Origin: Spartobacteria bacterium UBA5019
GTDB lineage: Bacteria > Verrucomicrobiota > Verrucomicrobiia > Chthoniobacterales > Terrimicrobiaceae
Direction: 5' to 3'
Assembly (NCBI GenBank): GCA_002396485.1
Contig: DGXZ01000056.1
Coordinates: 1-38,209, forward strand
DNA: 38,209 nt
Part shown: positions 23,597 to 31,270 of the stretch, piece by piece
How positions within the stretch are numbered: position 1 is the first letter of the stretch
How the letters are laid out: each line of letters opens with the position of its first letter
Position numbers and translations under genes: made by a program
The notes under the pieces: model-generated
Told to the model about the DNA's origin: nothing
What the model saw: the letters and a program-made list of their open reading frames with translations, nothing else
The model's database searches: none

Positions 23597-25070
23597 ATCA
23601 CGAATTCGCCGGCTTCCTTTGGTGATCGGCCCAGATCCACGCCGCGTTCTTTTGCGGCCGTTTATTCCCTCGCTGATTGTGAAGCCTCTTGCAGCTCAGG
23701 AGGTCAACCCTCGTGTCCTCAGCCTCTTTTCGCGTGTCATGCACTTGGATGAGAATGCGGTGGAAGCAAAGTTGGCGGAGGTCTTTGCCGACTTTCACGA
23801 GCGGCATCAGAAAATCCACGATATTTTCTCCGAGCGTTTCGAGCAAATCCGCTCCTTTCTGCCCACCGATCTTGAGTTGAGCGAGTCGCGGCGCTTGTTG
23901 CTCGGCTCGTATTTCACCAATGAATACTCGCTTGAATCCACGGCGCTCTTCAATCCCGGCATGGTTGCAGCACCTGACCAATCCGGAGTCAAAGCAGGTG
24001 AGCTGCGATTTTTTCTCAGCCTCCGAGCCACAGGAGAGGGCCATATCTCATCCATTACCTTCCGATCTGGAATCGTTAATCTGGAAGGTGAAATCCGGAT
24101 GGATCCCGTCTCCCGGTATGTTTGCCAACCTCGTCCACAACCGGCAGCTCGATACGACACAGCAACATTCTTGAGAAAACTTCAGGAACTCGGTGTGGAA
24201 TACGCCGATGCCCGCAGCGCATTGCATGGGCTTCCAGAAAGCTTTCTCATGGAGGATTTGGTCAACCATGTCCGCCGCCTTCGCACAAGCGCCGACGAGC
24301 CATCTGTGCGCCAGGCTGGTGAGCGTGCCCTCATGCTTGCGAGGGCGAACTATACGGTGCGCTTCACCGATGGATTGGATATCTCCGAGAAAATCCTTTT
24401 CCCGTTCGCCCCCAGCGAGGTCAATGGCATCGAGGATGCCCGTTTTACCCGATTTCAGGAGGCCGATGGCTCGATTTCCTACACGGCGACCTACACCGCC
24501 TATGATGGAAATGTGGTGCTTCCTCAAATTCTGCAGACCCGGGATTTCCATGAGTTCTCGATCCGCACCCTCAACGGACCCGCCATCCGCAACAAGGGGC
24601 TTGCGCTCTTTCCGAAAAAAATCAACGGCCACTATGTCATGCTCGGTCGGCAGGACGGCGAAAACATCCACCTCATGTTCTCCGACCATTTGCACTTCTG
24701 GTATGAATCCCAAATTCTCCTGCGACCCTCGCAACCGTGGGAATTTGTTCAACTGGGGAACTGTGGCCCACCGATTGAGACAAGTGCCGGTTGGCTCGTC
24801 ATCACGCATGGCGTGGGCCCGATGCGGAAATACTGCCTCGGCGCCGTCCTTCTCGATTTGAACGATCCCTCGCGGATTCTTGGCAGGTTGCGCGAACCGC
24901 TCCTACGGCCTGCATCAGATGAGCGCGAAGGCTATGTGCCCAATGTTGTCTACAGCTGCGGCGCTCTTCTGCATGGGAAAAATATCATTCTGCCCTATGC
25001 GGTTTCGGATACTTCGTCGCGCTTCGCTGTGGTTCCGCTTGCCGACTTGCTGAATGAGATGAAAACCTGA
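23583..25070 (+). CDS. GH130-family glycoside phosphorylase/hydrolase
   Basis: This 495-aa protein belongs to GH130, a five-bladed beta-propeller family whose known members phosphorolyse or hydrolyse beta-mannosides. The catalytic propeller occupies roughly residues 175-490. It contains the signature NGIEDARFTRF, YTATYTAYDGNVVLPQILQT, KGLALFPKKINGHYVMLGRQDGENIHLM, GNCGPPIETSAGWLVITHGVGPMRKYCLGAVLLDLNDPS, and the final PYAVSDTSSRFAVV. An unusual N-terminal helical extension of about 170 aa (LPLVIGPDPRRVLLRPF onward) precedes it. ATG 23583 overlaps the end of the GT4 gene, so the two are translationally coupled. Whether it uses phosphate (phosphorylase) or water cannot be read from motifs with certainty. 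Confidence 0.87.
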   Translation: MSYLESRIRRLPLVIGPDPRRVLLRPFIPSLIVKPLAAQEVNPRVLSLFSRVMHLDENAVEAKLAEVFADFHERHQKIHDIFSERFEQIRSFLPTDLELSESRRLLLGSYFTNEYSLESTALFNPGMVAAPDQSGVKAGELRFFLSLRATGEGHISSITFRSGIVNLEGEIRMDPVSRYVCQPRPQPAARYDTATFLRKLQELGVEYADARSALHGLPESFLMEDLVNHVRRLRTSADEPSVRQAGERALMLARANYTVRFTDGLDISEKILFPFAPSEVNGIEDARFTRFQEADGSISYTATYTAYDGNVVLPQILQTRDFHEFSIRTLNGPAIRNKGLALFPKKINGHYVMLGRQDGENIHLMFSDHLHFWYESQILLRPSQPWEFVQLGNCGPPIETSAGWLVITHGVGPMRKYCLGAVLLDLNDPSRILGRLREPLLRPASDEREGYVPNVVYSCGALLHGKNIILPYAVSDTSSRFAVVPLADLLNEMKT

Positions 25071-25075
25071 TCTGG

Positions 25076-26059
25076 TCAGCTCTCGGAAGACTCCTGGGGA
25101 TCACCGAACAACTGGCGATAGCCTTCGGCCCAGATCGCATATCCCAATGGCATCGTGAAGAGAATTCCGACGCAACACGCGACGACCCCTGAAATGGCTA
25201 GCAGCGCGTAGATGAGAACCAACCCTGCCACAGGAAACCATTGACGGTGCACAGTTGAAATGGCGGTGCGCATCGCCTCCAGCCAACCGATGCGGCGGTC
25301 GAGGATCAATGGAAAAGCAAAACCGAGTCCGACCGAAAGGTAGACTGTAGGAATAAGAAAAATCAGCGCCCCGATCCCGGCAGGTATCGGAGATCCGTAT
25401 TTCTCAGTTAGGAAAATTCCCGGCGCCAGAGTGAAAAGCGCCACACTCACCATTATGGCTCCCCACGCCACACCCGCTATGAGAATTTGCAGCCAGACAC
25501 CGCTTGAAAACCCGGCAAAGAGATCGGCAAACTCGGTCTTTCCTCTCGCGTTTTTTATGAACATCCACAAAAAACCCGCCGAGAGAATCGTGGTGACTGT
25601 CGAGGTCAGTATCGAAAAAAACAATCCCACCACAACTGCCACGATTTTGAGCATTTGTTCCTCGCTCCCGCCCGGCTTCATGAACATCTGCACCACGCGC
25701 TGGGCGAGTTCCGAGACGAAGTAGAGCGAGACATTCACCACGAGAAAAGCAAATGTTCCGAGTATGAGGACCCCCATGTTTTTCTTGAAACTTTCCCATC
25801 CGCTTGAAAAGCACTCGCTGATCACAATGCGGCCACCAGACTTTGTTGGAGCGGTCGTGGACGCCTCCGGTATTGGCTCTTTAGTTTCCTCCGGTGGTGG
25901 CAGGTCGGTGAAGGTCGAGAGAGGCGCCCAACTCGTCATCGGCTCGCGCCAAGCCAGATCTGTTGGGAGGAAGCGGCCACTCTTGAGGCCGTCAGCGACA
26001 TCTTGGTCATTGAATTTCCCGATATTTTCACTGTCGCGGTTAATGTGGATCATCGCCAT
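25076..26059 (-). CDS. GYF_2-domain multi-pass membrane protein
   Basis: The 327-aa protein opens with a GYF_2 module (about residues 3-52: MIHINRDSENIGKFNDQDV, then GRFLPTDLAWREPMTSWAPLSTF), a cytoplasmic domain common in Verrucomicrobiota and Planctomycetota membrane proteins. A short Pro/Glu/Thr linker follows. Then come about six hydrophobic segments (VLILGTFAFLVVNVSLYFV through GVVACCVGILFTMPLGYAIW) resembling the DUF975/DUF4013-type membrane domain. The function is unknown; a membrane scaffold or assembly role is a guess. In-frame starts are GTG 26065, ATG 26059 and ATG 26053. 26059 has AGG at 5 nt spacing and is used here. It ends 5 bp from the convergent GH130 gene. Confidence 0.8.
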   Translation of the reverse strand: MAMIHINRDSENIGKFNDQDVADGLKSGRFLPTDLAWREPMTSWAPLSTFTDLPPPEETKEPIPEASTTAPTKSGGRIVISECFSSGWESFKKNMGVLILGTFAFLVVNVSLYFVSELAQRVVQMFMKPGGSEEQMLKIVAVVVGLFFSILTSTVTTILSAGFLWMFIKNARGKTEFADLFAGFSSGVWLQILIAGVAWGAIMVSVALFTLAPGIFLTEKYGSPIPAGIGALIFLIPTVYLSVGLGFAFPLILDRRIGWLEAMRTAISTVHRQWFPVAGLVLIYALLAISGVVACCVGILFTMPLGYAIWAEGYRQLFGDPQESSES

Positions 26060-26150
26060 GGACACCTGCCTATCGATTCACGGCTGCCTGTTCAAGTGCC
26101 GATCCCCCGCTGCGTTTTGAAAAAAAGTTTGTTTTTCCCGAGAATAGGCG

Positions 26151-26179
26151 TTGACAGAAGGTCGGCGCGTCCCTTTAAT
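26151..26179 (+). promoter_or_regulatory. Sigma-70-type promoter ahead of rho
   Basis: A perfect -35 hexamer TTGACA (26151-26156) is followed by a 17-bp spacer and a near-perfect -10, TTTAAT (26174-26179). Transcription would start near 26186 and read into rho, giving a leader of about 185 nt. This is the clearest promoter in the window. Confidence 0.7.
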
Positions 26180-26370
26180 TCTCTCATTCTTAAACACGCG
26201 ATGTAGAACCCCTCCGCACGCGGCGTTTCACTGACACACTGTCGCAGGATTTCGTTGAACTTCCTTTTTCAAAGTTCACGGAACTTAACGAGCTCCCGAC
26301 ATAGCATCACTTCGAGATTTTCAGCCTGGACAGGGAAATAGAATCACAGGCCCATTCTCAAAACCCAATC
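26180..26370 (+). promoter_or_regulatory. Long 5' leader of rho with an inverted repeat
   Basis: The leader between the promoter and ATG 26371 holds no credible gene. It contains an inverted repeat TGAACTT (26256-26262) / AAGTTCA (26272-26278) with a 9-nt loop, and a further direct GAACTT at 26281. Rho autoregulates through its leader in E. coli, so a role in attenuation is conceivable, but that is inference. Together with 26060-26150, where only the end of the GYF gene's upstream region is seen, this fills the roughly 310-bp gap. Confidence 0.4.
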
Positions 26371-27804
26371 ATGACAGACGAACAGCAAAAACCGGAAAAC
26401 GGAGCGCAAACTGCCGATTCCGCAAGCCCCAAGGCAACTCCGCGCCCTCGCCGCACCACGCGCACCCCACGCATTGGCCGCGCCCGAAGGCAGAAAAAGG
26501 CCGCAGATTCCTCGGAGCTTCCACTTTCAGACAAAACTCCCACCACCAGCGAGGCGCCTTCGCTTGAGAGTCCAGCGGGCGCCGCAGCGCCAGAGCCAGC
26601 CGCTCCCGCTGCGCCCGAACCGATCAAAGAAACCGTTCAGGCATCCCAGCCTGCACCACAGCCCGCACCTGTGGTCGAGAAGCCGCCGCAACCGCCAGCT
26701 CCGATCGTCTATGCCGAGGGCATTGTCGAAGTCAGCGGCAAGGGTTTTGGCTTCCTGCGCGAGGCGCGCCGCAATTTCACCCAGTCGAACAATGACATTT
26801 TCGTCACACCCGAGATCGTCCGCAAATACGGTCTCCGCGACGGCATGTGGATCAAAGGCGAAATCCGCCGGGGCAATCGTGGCCCGCAGATGTATAAGCT
26901 CACCGAGTTGGAAGGCGGAGATCCCGAGCAGTTTCAAAACCTGCCTGTTTTCGAGGAACTCAGCGTCATCAATCCGAACGAGCGCATCAAGCTCGAGACC
27001 GTTCCCGAGCGCTTCACGACACGAGTTATCGATCTTGTCGCCCCTGTGGGCAAGGGTCAGCGCGGTCTCATTGTCGCTCCGCCCCGTACCGGAAAAACAA
27101 CACTTCTCCAGCACATCGCCGACGCCGTTGTGAAAAACCACCCGGAGATGAAACTCCTCATCCTTCTTGTGGACGAGCGCCCCGAGGAGGTCACCGAAAT
27201 CCGCCGCACCGTTCCCACAGCCGAACTCATGGCCAGTTCGAACGACTCGGATATCAAAACCCACACCCGCATCGCCCAGCTCTGCATCGATCGCGCTCGG
27301 CGCCTCGTCGAAATGGGCAAGGATGTTTTCGTTCTCATGGACTCGCTGACCCGCATCGGCCGTGCATTCAACAACGCCCAAGGGGGTGGGGGACGCACGA
27401 TGTCCGGCGGTGTGGATGCCCGTGCCCTTGAGATTCCGCGCAAGCTTTTTGCCGCTGCCCGCAACACGGAGGAGGCCGGTTCGCTCACCATCATGGCGAC
27501 CGCGCTCATCGAGACGAACAGCCGCATGGACGAGCTGATCTTCCAAGAGTTCAAAGGCACTGGCAACATGGAGATCGTTCTCGACCGCAAGATCAGCGAC
27601 CAGCGCATCTATCCGGCGATCGATATTTTCCAGTCCGGCACGCGCCGCGAGGAGCTTCTCATACCCGAGGAGGACCTGCACAAGATCAGCGTCATCCGTC
27701 GGGGACTCGCAGGCCACAAGCCTATCGAGGCCATTGAGCGACTTCTCTTTTTCATTCGGAAATATCCAACCAACGAGCAGTTGCTCAAAAACCTCCCGGG
27801 ATAG
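26371..27804 (+). CDS. rho: Transcription termination factor Rho
   Basis: Rho is the hexameric RNA helicase that ends transcription. The 477-aa protein has a basic, Pro/Ala-rich N-terminal tail (residues 1 to about 110) in place of the usual helical Rho_N subdomain. A cold-shock-like RNA-binding domain follows (about 115-185: GIVEVSGKGFGFLRE...IFVTPEIVRKYGLRDG). The ATPase core begins near 205: GKGQRGLIVAPPRTGKTT (P-loop 236-244), LLIDERPEEVTE-like LLVDERPEEVTE, and FVLMDSLTRIGRAF. The secondary RNA-binding Q-loop is NNAQGGGGRTMSGGVD, against VPASGKVLTGGVD in E. coli as I recall it. The R-loop region (ASSNDSDIKTHTRIAQ) also differs. The DEAD-box gene follows after 15 bp. Confidence 0.96.
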   Translation: MTDEQQKPENGAQTADSASPKATPRPRRTTRTPRIGRARRQKKAADSSELPLSDKTPTTSEAPSLESPAGAAAPEPAAPAAPEPIKETVQASQPAPQPAPVVEKPPQPPAPIVYAEGIVEVSGKGFGFLREARRNFTQSNNDIFVTPEIVRKYGLRDGMWIKGEIRRGNRGPQMYKLTELEGGDPEQFQNLPVFEELSVINPNERIKLETVPERFTTRVIDLVAPVGKGQRGLIVAPPRTGKTTLLQHIADAVVKNHPEMKLLILLVDERPEEVTEIRRTVPTAELMASSNDSDIKTHTRIAQLCIDRARRLVEMGKDVFVLMDSLTRIGRAFNNAQGGGGRTMSGGVDARALEIPRKLFAAARNTEEAGSLTIMATALIETNSRMDELIFQEFKGTGNMEIVLDRKISDQRIYPAIDIFQSGTRREELLIPEEDLHKISVIRRGLAGHKPIEAIERLLFFIRKYPTNEQLLKNLPG

Positions 27805-27819
27805 GAAAAAAAACACAAC

Positions 27820-29031
27820 ATGCCATTCTCAGCGCTTGGATTGACCAAGCATATTTTGCAAGGCGTCCAAGCGATGGGTTACGGCGATCCGACACCCATC
27901 CAGCTTCGCGCCATTCCTCCGGCCCTAGAGGGCCGCGACCTCATCGCCTCGGCCCAGACCGGCACAGGTAAAACCGCCGCCTTCGCGCTGCCCACGCTCC
28001 AGAAGCTCGGCTCGCACGGCCGCCTTCGCTGCCTCGTCCTCGAGCCGACCCGTGAACTCGCCATGCAGGTGGAAACCGCCATGCGCGACTTCAGCCGTTT
28101 CACCGACCTCAAGGTTGGCTGTGTTTATGGCGGTGTCGGCTACGGCAATCAGCGCGCAGCCCTCAAGGAAGGCTTGGATATTCTCGTCGCCACCCCCGGC
28201 CGTCTCGAGGACCACCTCCAGCAAGGCACTGTGCGCCTCAACGACATCGAAGTCCTGATCCTCGACGAGGTCGACCGCATGCTCGATGTCGGTTTCCTGC
28301 CGCCCATGCGCCGCATCATTGCGAAGGTTCCCAAAAATCGGCAGACCCTCTTCTTCTCGGCCACCCTCCCGCCGGAAATCGCAGAGCTCGCCAACTTTGC
28401 CCTCCGGGACCCCGTGCGCATCGAGATCGGAGTGGCCCGCTCGGTCGCTTCCATCGTGAAGCACGGCGTTTACATGGTGGACCCAAGCCGCAAGTTTGAC
28501 CTCCTCCTCGCGCTGCTCACCGCAGTCGATTACCAGAGCGCGATCATCTTCAGCCGCACCAAGCACGGTGCCGACAAGATCGCCAAAAAACTTCGCGCCA
28601 ACAACCATGCCGTCGCCGTCCTGCATGCCAACCGCTCGCAAAACCAGCGCATCGAAGCGCTCAGCGGATTCAAATCCGGAAAATACGAAGTCATGGTCGC
28701 CACAGACATCGCTGCGCGCGGTATCGACATCGCTGGAGTGAGCCATGTCATCAACTACGACATCCCTCAACACCCGGAGGATTATGTCCACCGCATCGGC
28801 CGCACCGGCCGTGCGAACATGTCGGGGGATGCCTTCACACTCGTCGCGCTCGACGAAGCCAAAAAACTCAGCGCCATCGAACGCTTCATCGGCCAGAAAA
28901 TCGAACGACTCACGCTCGAGGGATTCCAAGTCCCGCCGAATGGCGAAAATGCCGCGCCCAAACCACCCAAGCCCGAAGTCCGCATGGACGGCAGGAAATT
29001 CTTCCGCCGGGGCAGCAGTCCGCGCCGCTAA
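27820..29031 (+). CDS. DEAD-box RNA helicase (RhlE-like) with DEVD motif II
   Basis: This 403-aa ATP-dependent RNA helicase has every family motif. The Q motif is in FSALGL...GYGDPTPIQ. Motif I is AQTGTGKT (about 45-52), followed by PTRELA and ATPGR. Motif II reads DEVD (residues 149-152) instead of DEAD. The rest are SAT (180-182), IIFSRTKHGADKIA, LHANRSQNQR (typical of RhlE), TDIAARGID and HRIGRTGR. A short basic C-terminal tail (KFFRRGSSPRR) may add RNA contact. Relatives act in ribosome assembly, RNA decay and cold adaptation. It follows rho by 15 bp and is probably co-transcribed, putting two RNA-remodelling motors together. A terminator stands 70 bp downstream. Confidence 0.94.
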   Translation: MPFSALGLTKHILQGVQAMGYGDPTPIQLRAIPPALEGRDLIASAQTGTGKTAAFALPTLQKLGSHGRLRCLVLEPTRELAMQVETAMRDFSRFTDLKVGCVYGGVGYGNQRAALKEGLDILVATPGRLEDHLQQGTVRLNDIEVLILDEVDRMLDVGFLPPMRRIIAKVPKNRQTLFFSATLPPEIAELANFALRDPVRIEIGVARSVASIVKHGVYMVDPSRKFDLLLALLTAVDYQSAIIFSRTKHGADKIAKKLRANNHAVAVLHANRSQNQRIEALSGFKSGKYEVMVATDIAARGIDIAGVSHVINYDIPQHPEDYVHRIGRTGRANMSGDAFTLVALDEAKKLSAIERFIGQKIERLTLEGFQVPPNGENAAPKPPKPEVRMDGRKFFRRGSSPRR

Positions 29032-29100
29032 AAAATAATTCAAAATAATTCTTGCACCCGCCGAGTGAGGTGTTAACTTGTCCTTGTTCTGGGGGGAACA

Positions 29101-29143
29101 GAAGCCCGTTGCGACACTCGTTGCGACGGGCTTCAACTTTTTA
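29101..29143 (+). terminator. Strong intrinsic terminator between the helicase gene and infA
   Basis: The arms GAAGCCCGTTGCGAC (29101-29115) and GTTGCGACGGGCTTC (29120-29134) pair over 15 positions, including two G-U pairs, around an ACTC loop. They are followed by AACTTTTTAG. This is a textbook Rho-independent terminator, reading on the plus strand after rho-helicase. Just upstream, TGTTC...GAACA (about 29083-29100) could form a second small hairpin. Confidence 0.85.
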
Positions 29144-29207
29144 GAGGCCGATTCTTTAATCGCCCGAGGTTGCATATATCTCCCTCCCGACATATGAAAG
29201 AAACGAC

Positions 29208-29447
29208 ATGGCCAAAGATGATTGTATTGTAAGTAATGGAGTGGTGGTGGATGTGCTTCCTGGAACGCTGTTTCGGGTAAAATTAGCAAATGACCACATT
29301 CTCCTCTGCCACATTTCAGGAAAAATGAGGAAACATTTCATTCGCATCGTTCCCGGCGATAAGGTCACAGTAGAAATCTCCCCTTACGATCTCACCAAAG
29401 GTCGCATCACTTTCCGCGAATCCGGAGCCCCACCTATACGCCGCTGA
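29208..29447 (+). CDS. infA: Translation initiation factor IF-1
   Basis: IF-1 binds the 30S A site and assists IF-2 and IF-3 in initiation. The 79-aa protein is a single OB fold: MAKDDCIVSNGVVVDVLPGTLFRV, HILLCHISGKMRKHFIRIVPGDKVTVEISPYDLTKGRITFR. It carries the conserved G-K-M-R-x-x-x-I-x-I-x-x-G-D-x-V and Y-D-L-x-K-G-R-I motifs, plus a short C-terminal GAPPIRR extension. ATG 29208 is the only suitable start. It stands between a terminator and the hsp70 gene, 36 bp upstream of the latter. A TTGCAT (from 29170) with a 17-bp spacer and TATGAA would place a promoter almost on top of the start codon; this is weak. Confidence 0.96.
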   Translation: MAKDDCIVSNGVVVDVLPGTLFRVKLANDHILLCHISGKMRKHFIRIVPGDKVTVEISPYDLTKGRITFRESGAPPIRR

Positions 29448-29483
29448 GTTTCCGAACCCGAGGGAAATTTTTCCTCCAAAACT

Positions 29484-31178
29484 ATGATTGCAGGAATTGA
29501 TCTTGGAACCACCCATTCGCTCGTGGGCGTTATGGAGAGTGGCTTTCCTGTTCTTATCGCCGATGCCCAAGGGCGCCGCCTCACGCCCTCGGCCGTATGG
29601 TTTCCCGAATGCGGGGAACCTGTCGTTGGTTGGTCGGCGTTGGAAATAAAAGCCACTCATCCGACGCAGGTCGTGACCTCCGTGAAACGCCTCATCGGCC
29701 GACGCATCGGCGAGGTAGTTGCCTCATCCTCAGGTTTTGCCTTAGAAGCAGGACCTGATGGCGAGCTTCGAGTTGCCGTAGGCGGGCACTCTCATCGCCC
29801 CGAGGAAATCTCCGCGATCATTCTCTCAAAGCTCAAGACTGACCTCGAAAAATCCTGTGGAACTCCAGTCAATCGTGCAGTCATCACCGTTCCGGCGTAT
29901 TTCAACGATGCCCAGCGTGCCGCAACAAAGAGGGCAGGGGAGTTGGCGGGTTTTACTGTGGAGCGGATTCTCAGCGAGCCCACGGCGGCAGCGTTGGCCT
30001 ACGGTCTCGATCGCCTCGGCGAACGTGCAAAGGTCGCCGTTTACGATCTCGGCGGAGGCACCTTCGATGTCTCCGTGCTCGAGTTGAATTGTGGCGTCTT
30101 TGAAGTTCTTTCCACAAACGGGGACACCAGTCTCGGTGGCGATGATCTTGATGTCGCTCTGGCAAATGCCTGGAACCTCTCCCGTTTTGATGCCGAAAAA
30201 ATCAAACGCGCCCTTACCGATACGGAGTGTGTTGAGTGCGATGGTCGCACCTATCTCCGTTCCGAACTGGAGGCCGTTTGCCTACCCATCATCGACAGAA
30301 CCCGCCGGCACTGCCTCCGTTCGCTCTCCGATGCCCACCTCGAAACCTCTGCGCTTGATGCCGTGGTTCTCGTCGGTGGAGCAACCCGTATGCCGGTGGT
30401 TCGAAAGTTTGTCGCGGAAATCTTCAGACGCGAACCCGATGTGAGCCAGCATCCTGACGAAGCCGTAGCCCTTGGAGCCACGATCCAAGCGGGTATTCTG
30501 GAAGGTGGACTCCAAAATCTCACGCTCCTTGATGTGACTCCGCTCTCGCTCGGCATCGAGACTTTTGGCGGCCTTATGAATGTCATCATTCCCCGCAATA
30601 CGACGATTCCATGCAAAGCGGGGGAGATGTTTACAAACGCCGTTTCTAATCAATCCGCCATGAACATCACAGTCCTGCAGGGTGAACGCGAGATGGCCCG
30701 TGACAACTGGCCTCTCGGCCGCATGGATGTCGCCTTCCCGCCCGCGCCAAAGGGCCAGGCCCGCGTCGGCGTGCAATTCGAACTCGATGCGAACGGCATC
30801 CTCCATGTCCTCGCGCGCGACACCAGCACCGGCCTGGATACCATCATCGACATCCAAAGTGCGGTGGAGGTCTCTGATGAAGCCGTCGAAAAAATGCTCG
30901 GTGACTCGCTGGAACATGCCTTCGAGGACATGGACGAACGAATTTTCACCGAGGCCAAACTCAAGGCCAATGAAATGCTGCCGGCGGTGGACTCCGCACT
31001 CGAAGCGCTCGGAGACGAGGTTCCCGCCGAAATCCGATCAGCCATCTCCGCCCTCGTCCAAAAAATCCGCGCCGCCCTCGAAGCCCGCTCCACTGCGAAT
31101 CTCAAAACCCTCCTCAGCGAACTCGACACCATCACCGAACCCCTCGCCACCGCCCTTCTCGAAAAAACCCTCGCCTAA
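29484..31178 (+). CDS. Hsp70-family chaperone (compact DnaK/HscA-like)
   Basis: This 564-aa ATP-dependent chaperone is shorter than DnaK (about 638). The nucleotide-binding domain has IAGIDLGTTHSLVGV (phosphate 1), VITVPAYFNDAQRAATKRAGELAGF, EPTAAALAYGL, VAVYDLGGGTFDVSVLE (phosphate 2) and VVLVGGATRMP (adenosine). Between GGDDLD and LVGGATRMP it has only about 72 residues, against roughly 105 in E. coli DnaK as I recall it, so part of subdomain II is trimmed. The substrate-binding domain is present (DVTPLSLGIETFGG, IPRNTTIPCKAGEMFTNAVSNQSAMNITVLQGER), and the lid is short. It lacks the EEVD-type end of DnaK. No J-protein or GrpE gene is nearby, so it is probably a specialised second Hsp70. 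Confidence 0.9.
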   Translation: MIAGIDLGTTHSLVGVMESGFPVLIADAQGRRLTPSAVWFPECGEPVVGWSALEIKATHPTQVVTSVKRLIGRRIGEVVASSSGFALEAGPDGELRVAVGGHSHRPEEISAIILSKLKTDLEKSCGTPVNRAVITVPAYFNDAQRAATKRAGELAGFTVERILSEPTAAALAYGLDRLGERAKVAVYDLGGGTFDVSVLELNCGVFEVLSTNGDTSLGGDDLDVALANAWNLSRFDAEKIKRALTDTECVECDGRTYLRSELEAVCLPIIDRTRRHCLRSLSDAHLETSALDAVVLVGGATRMPVVRKFVAEIFRREPDVSQHPDEAVALGATIQAGILEGGLQNLTLLDVTPLSLGIETFGGLMNVIIPRNTTIPCKAGEMFTNAVSNQSAMNITVLQGEREMARDNWPLGRMDVAFPPAPKGQARVGVQFELDANGILHVLARDTSTGLDTIIDIQSAVEVSDEAVEKMLGDSLEHAFEDMDERIFTEAKLKANEMLPAVDSALEALGDEVPAEIRSAISALVQKIRAALEARSTANLKTLLSELDTITEPLATALLEKTLA

Positions 31179-31204
31179 GCCCCCCCTCAAAAAATCCCGC
31201 ACGG

Positions 31205-31248
31205 CGCAGACCAAAAATTTGGACGATCGTCCAAATTTTTGGTCTGCG
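31205..31248. terminator. Perfect 44-bp palindrome between convergent genes
   Basis: Starting CGCAGACCAAAAATTTGGAC and centred on CGATCG, the sequence is identical to its own reverse complement over 44 bp with no mismatch. It lies 26 bp after the hsp70 stop and 22 bp before the tonB stop, where a shared bidirectional terminator or mRNA-end hairpin is expected. There is no external T-run in either direction, so termination could rely on the internal A/T-rich stem or on Rho. The terminator role is inferred from position. Confidence 0.6.
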
Positions 31249-31270
31249 GCTGAAAGTTCTTCGTGGCGGA

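Noticed and set aside
26527..29289. Two long minus-strand frames (about 430-450 aa) opposite rho and the helicase
   Set aside because: They mirror the third-position GC bias of the real plus-strand genes; no motifs or start signals support them.
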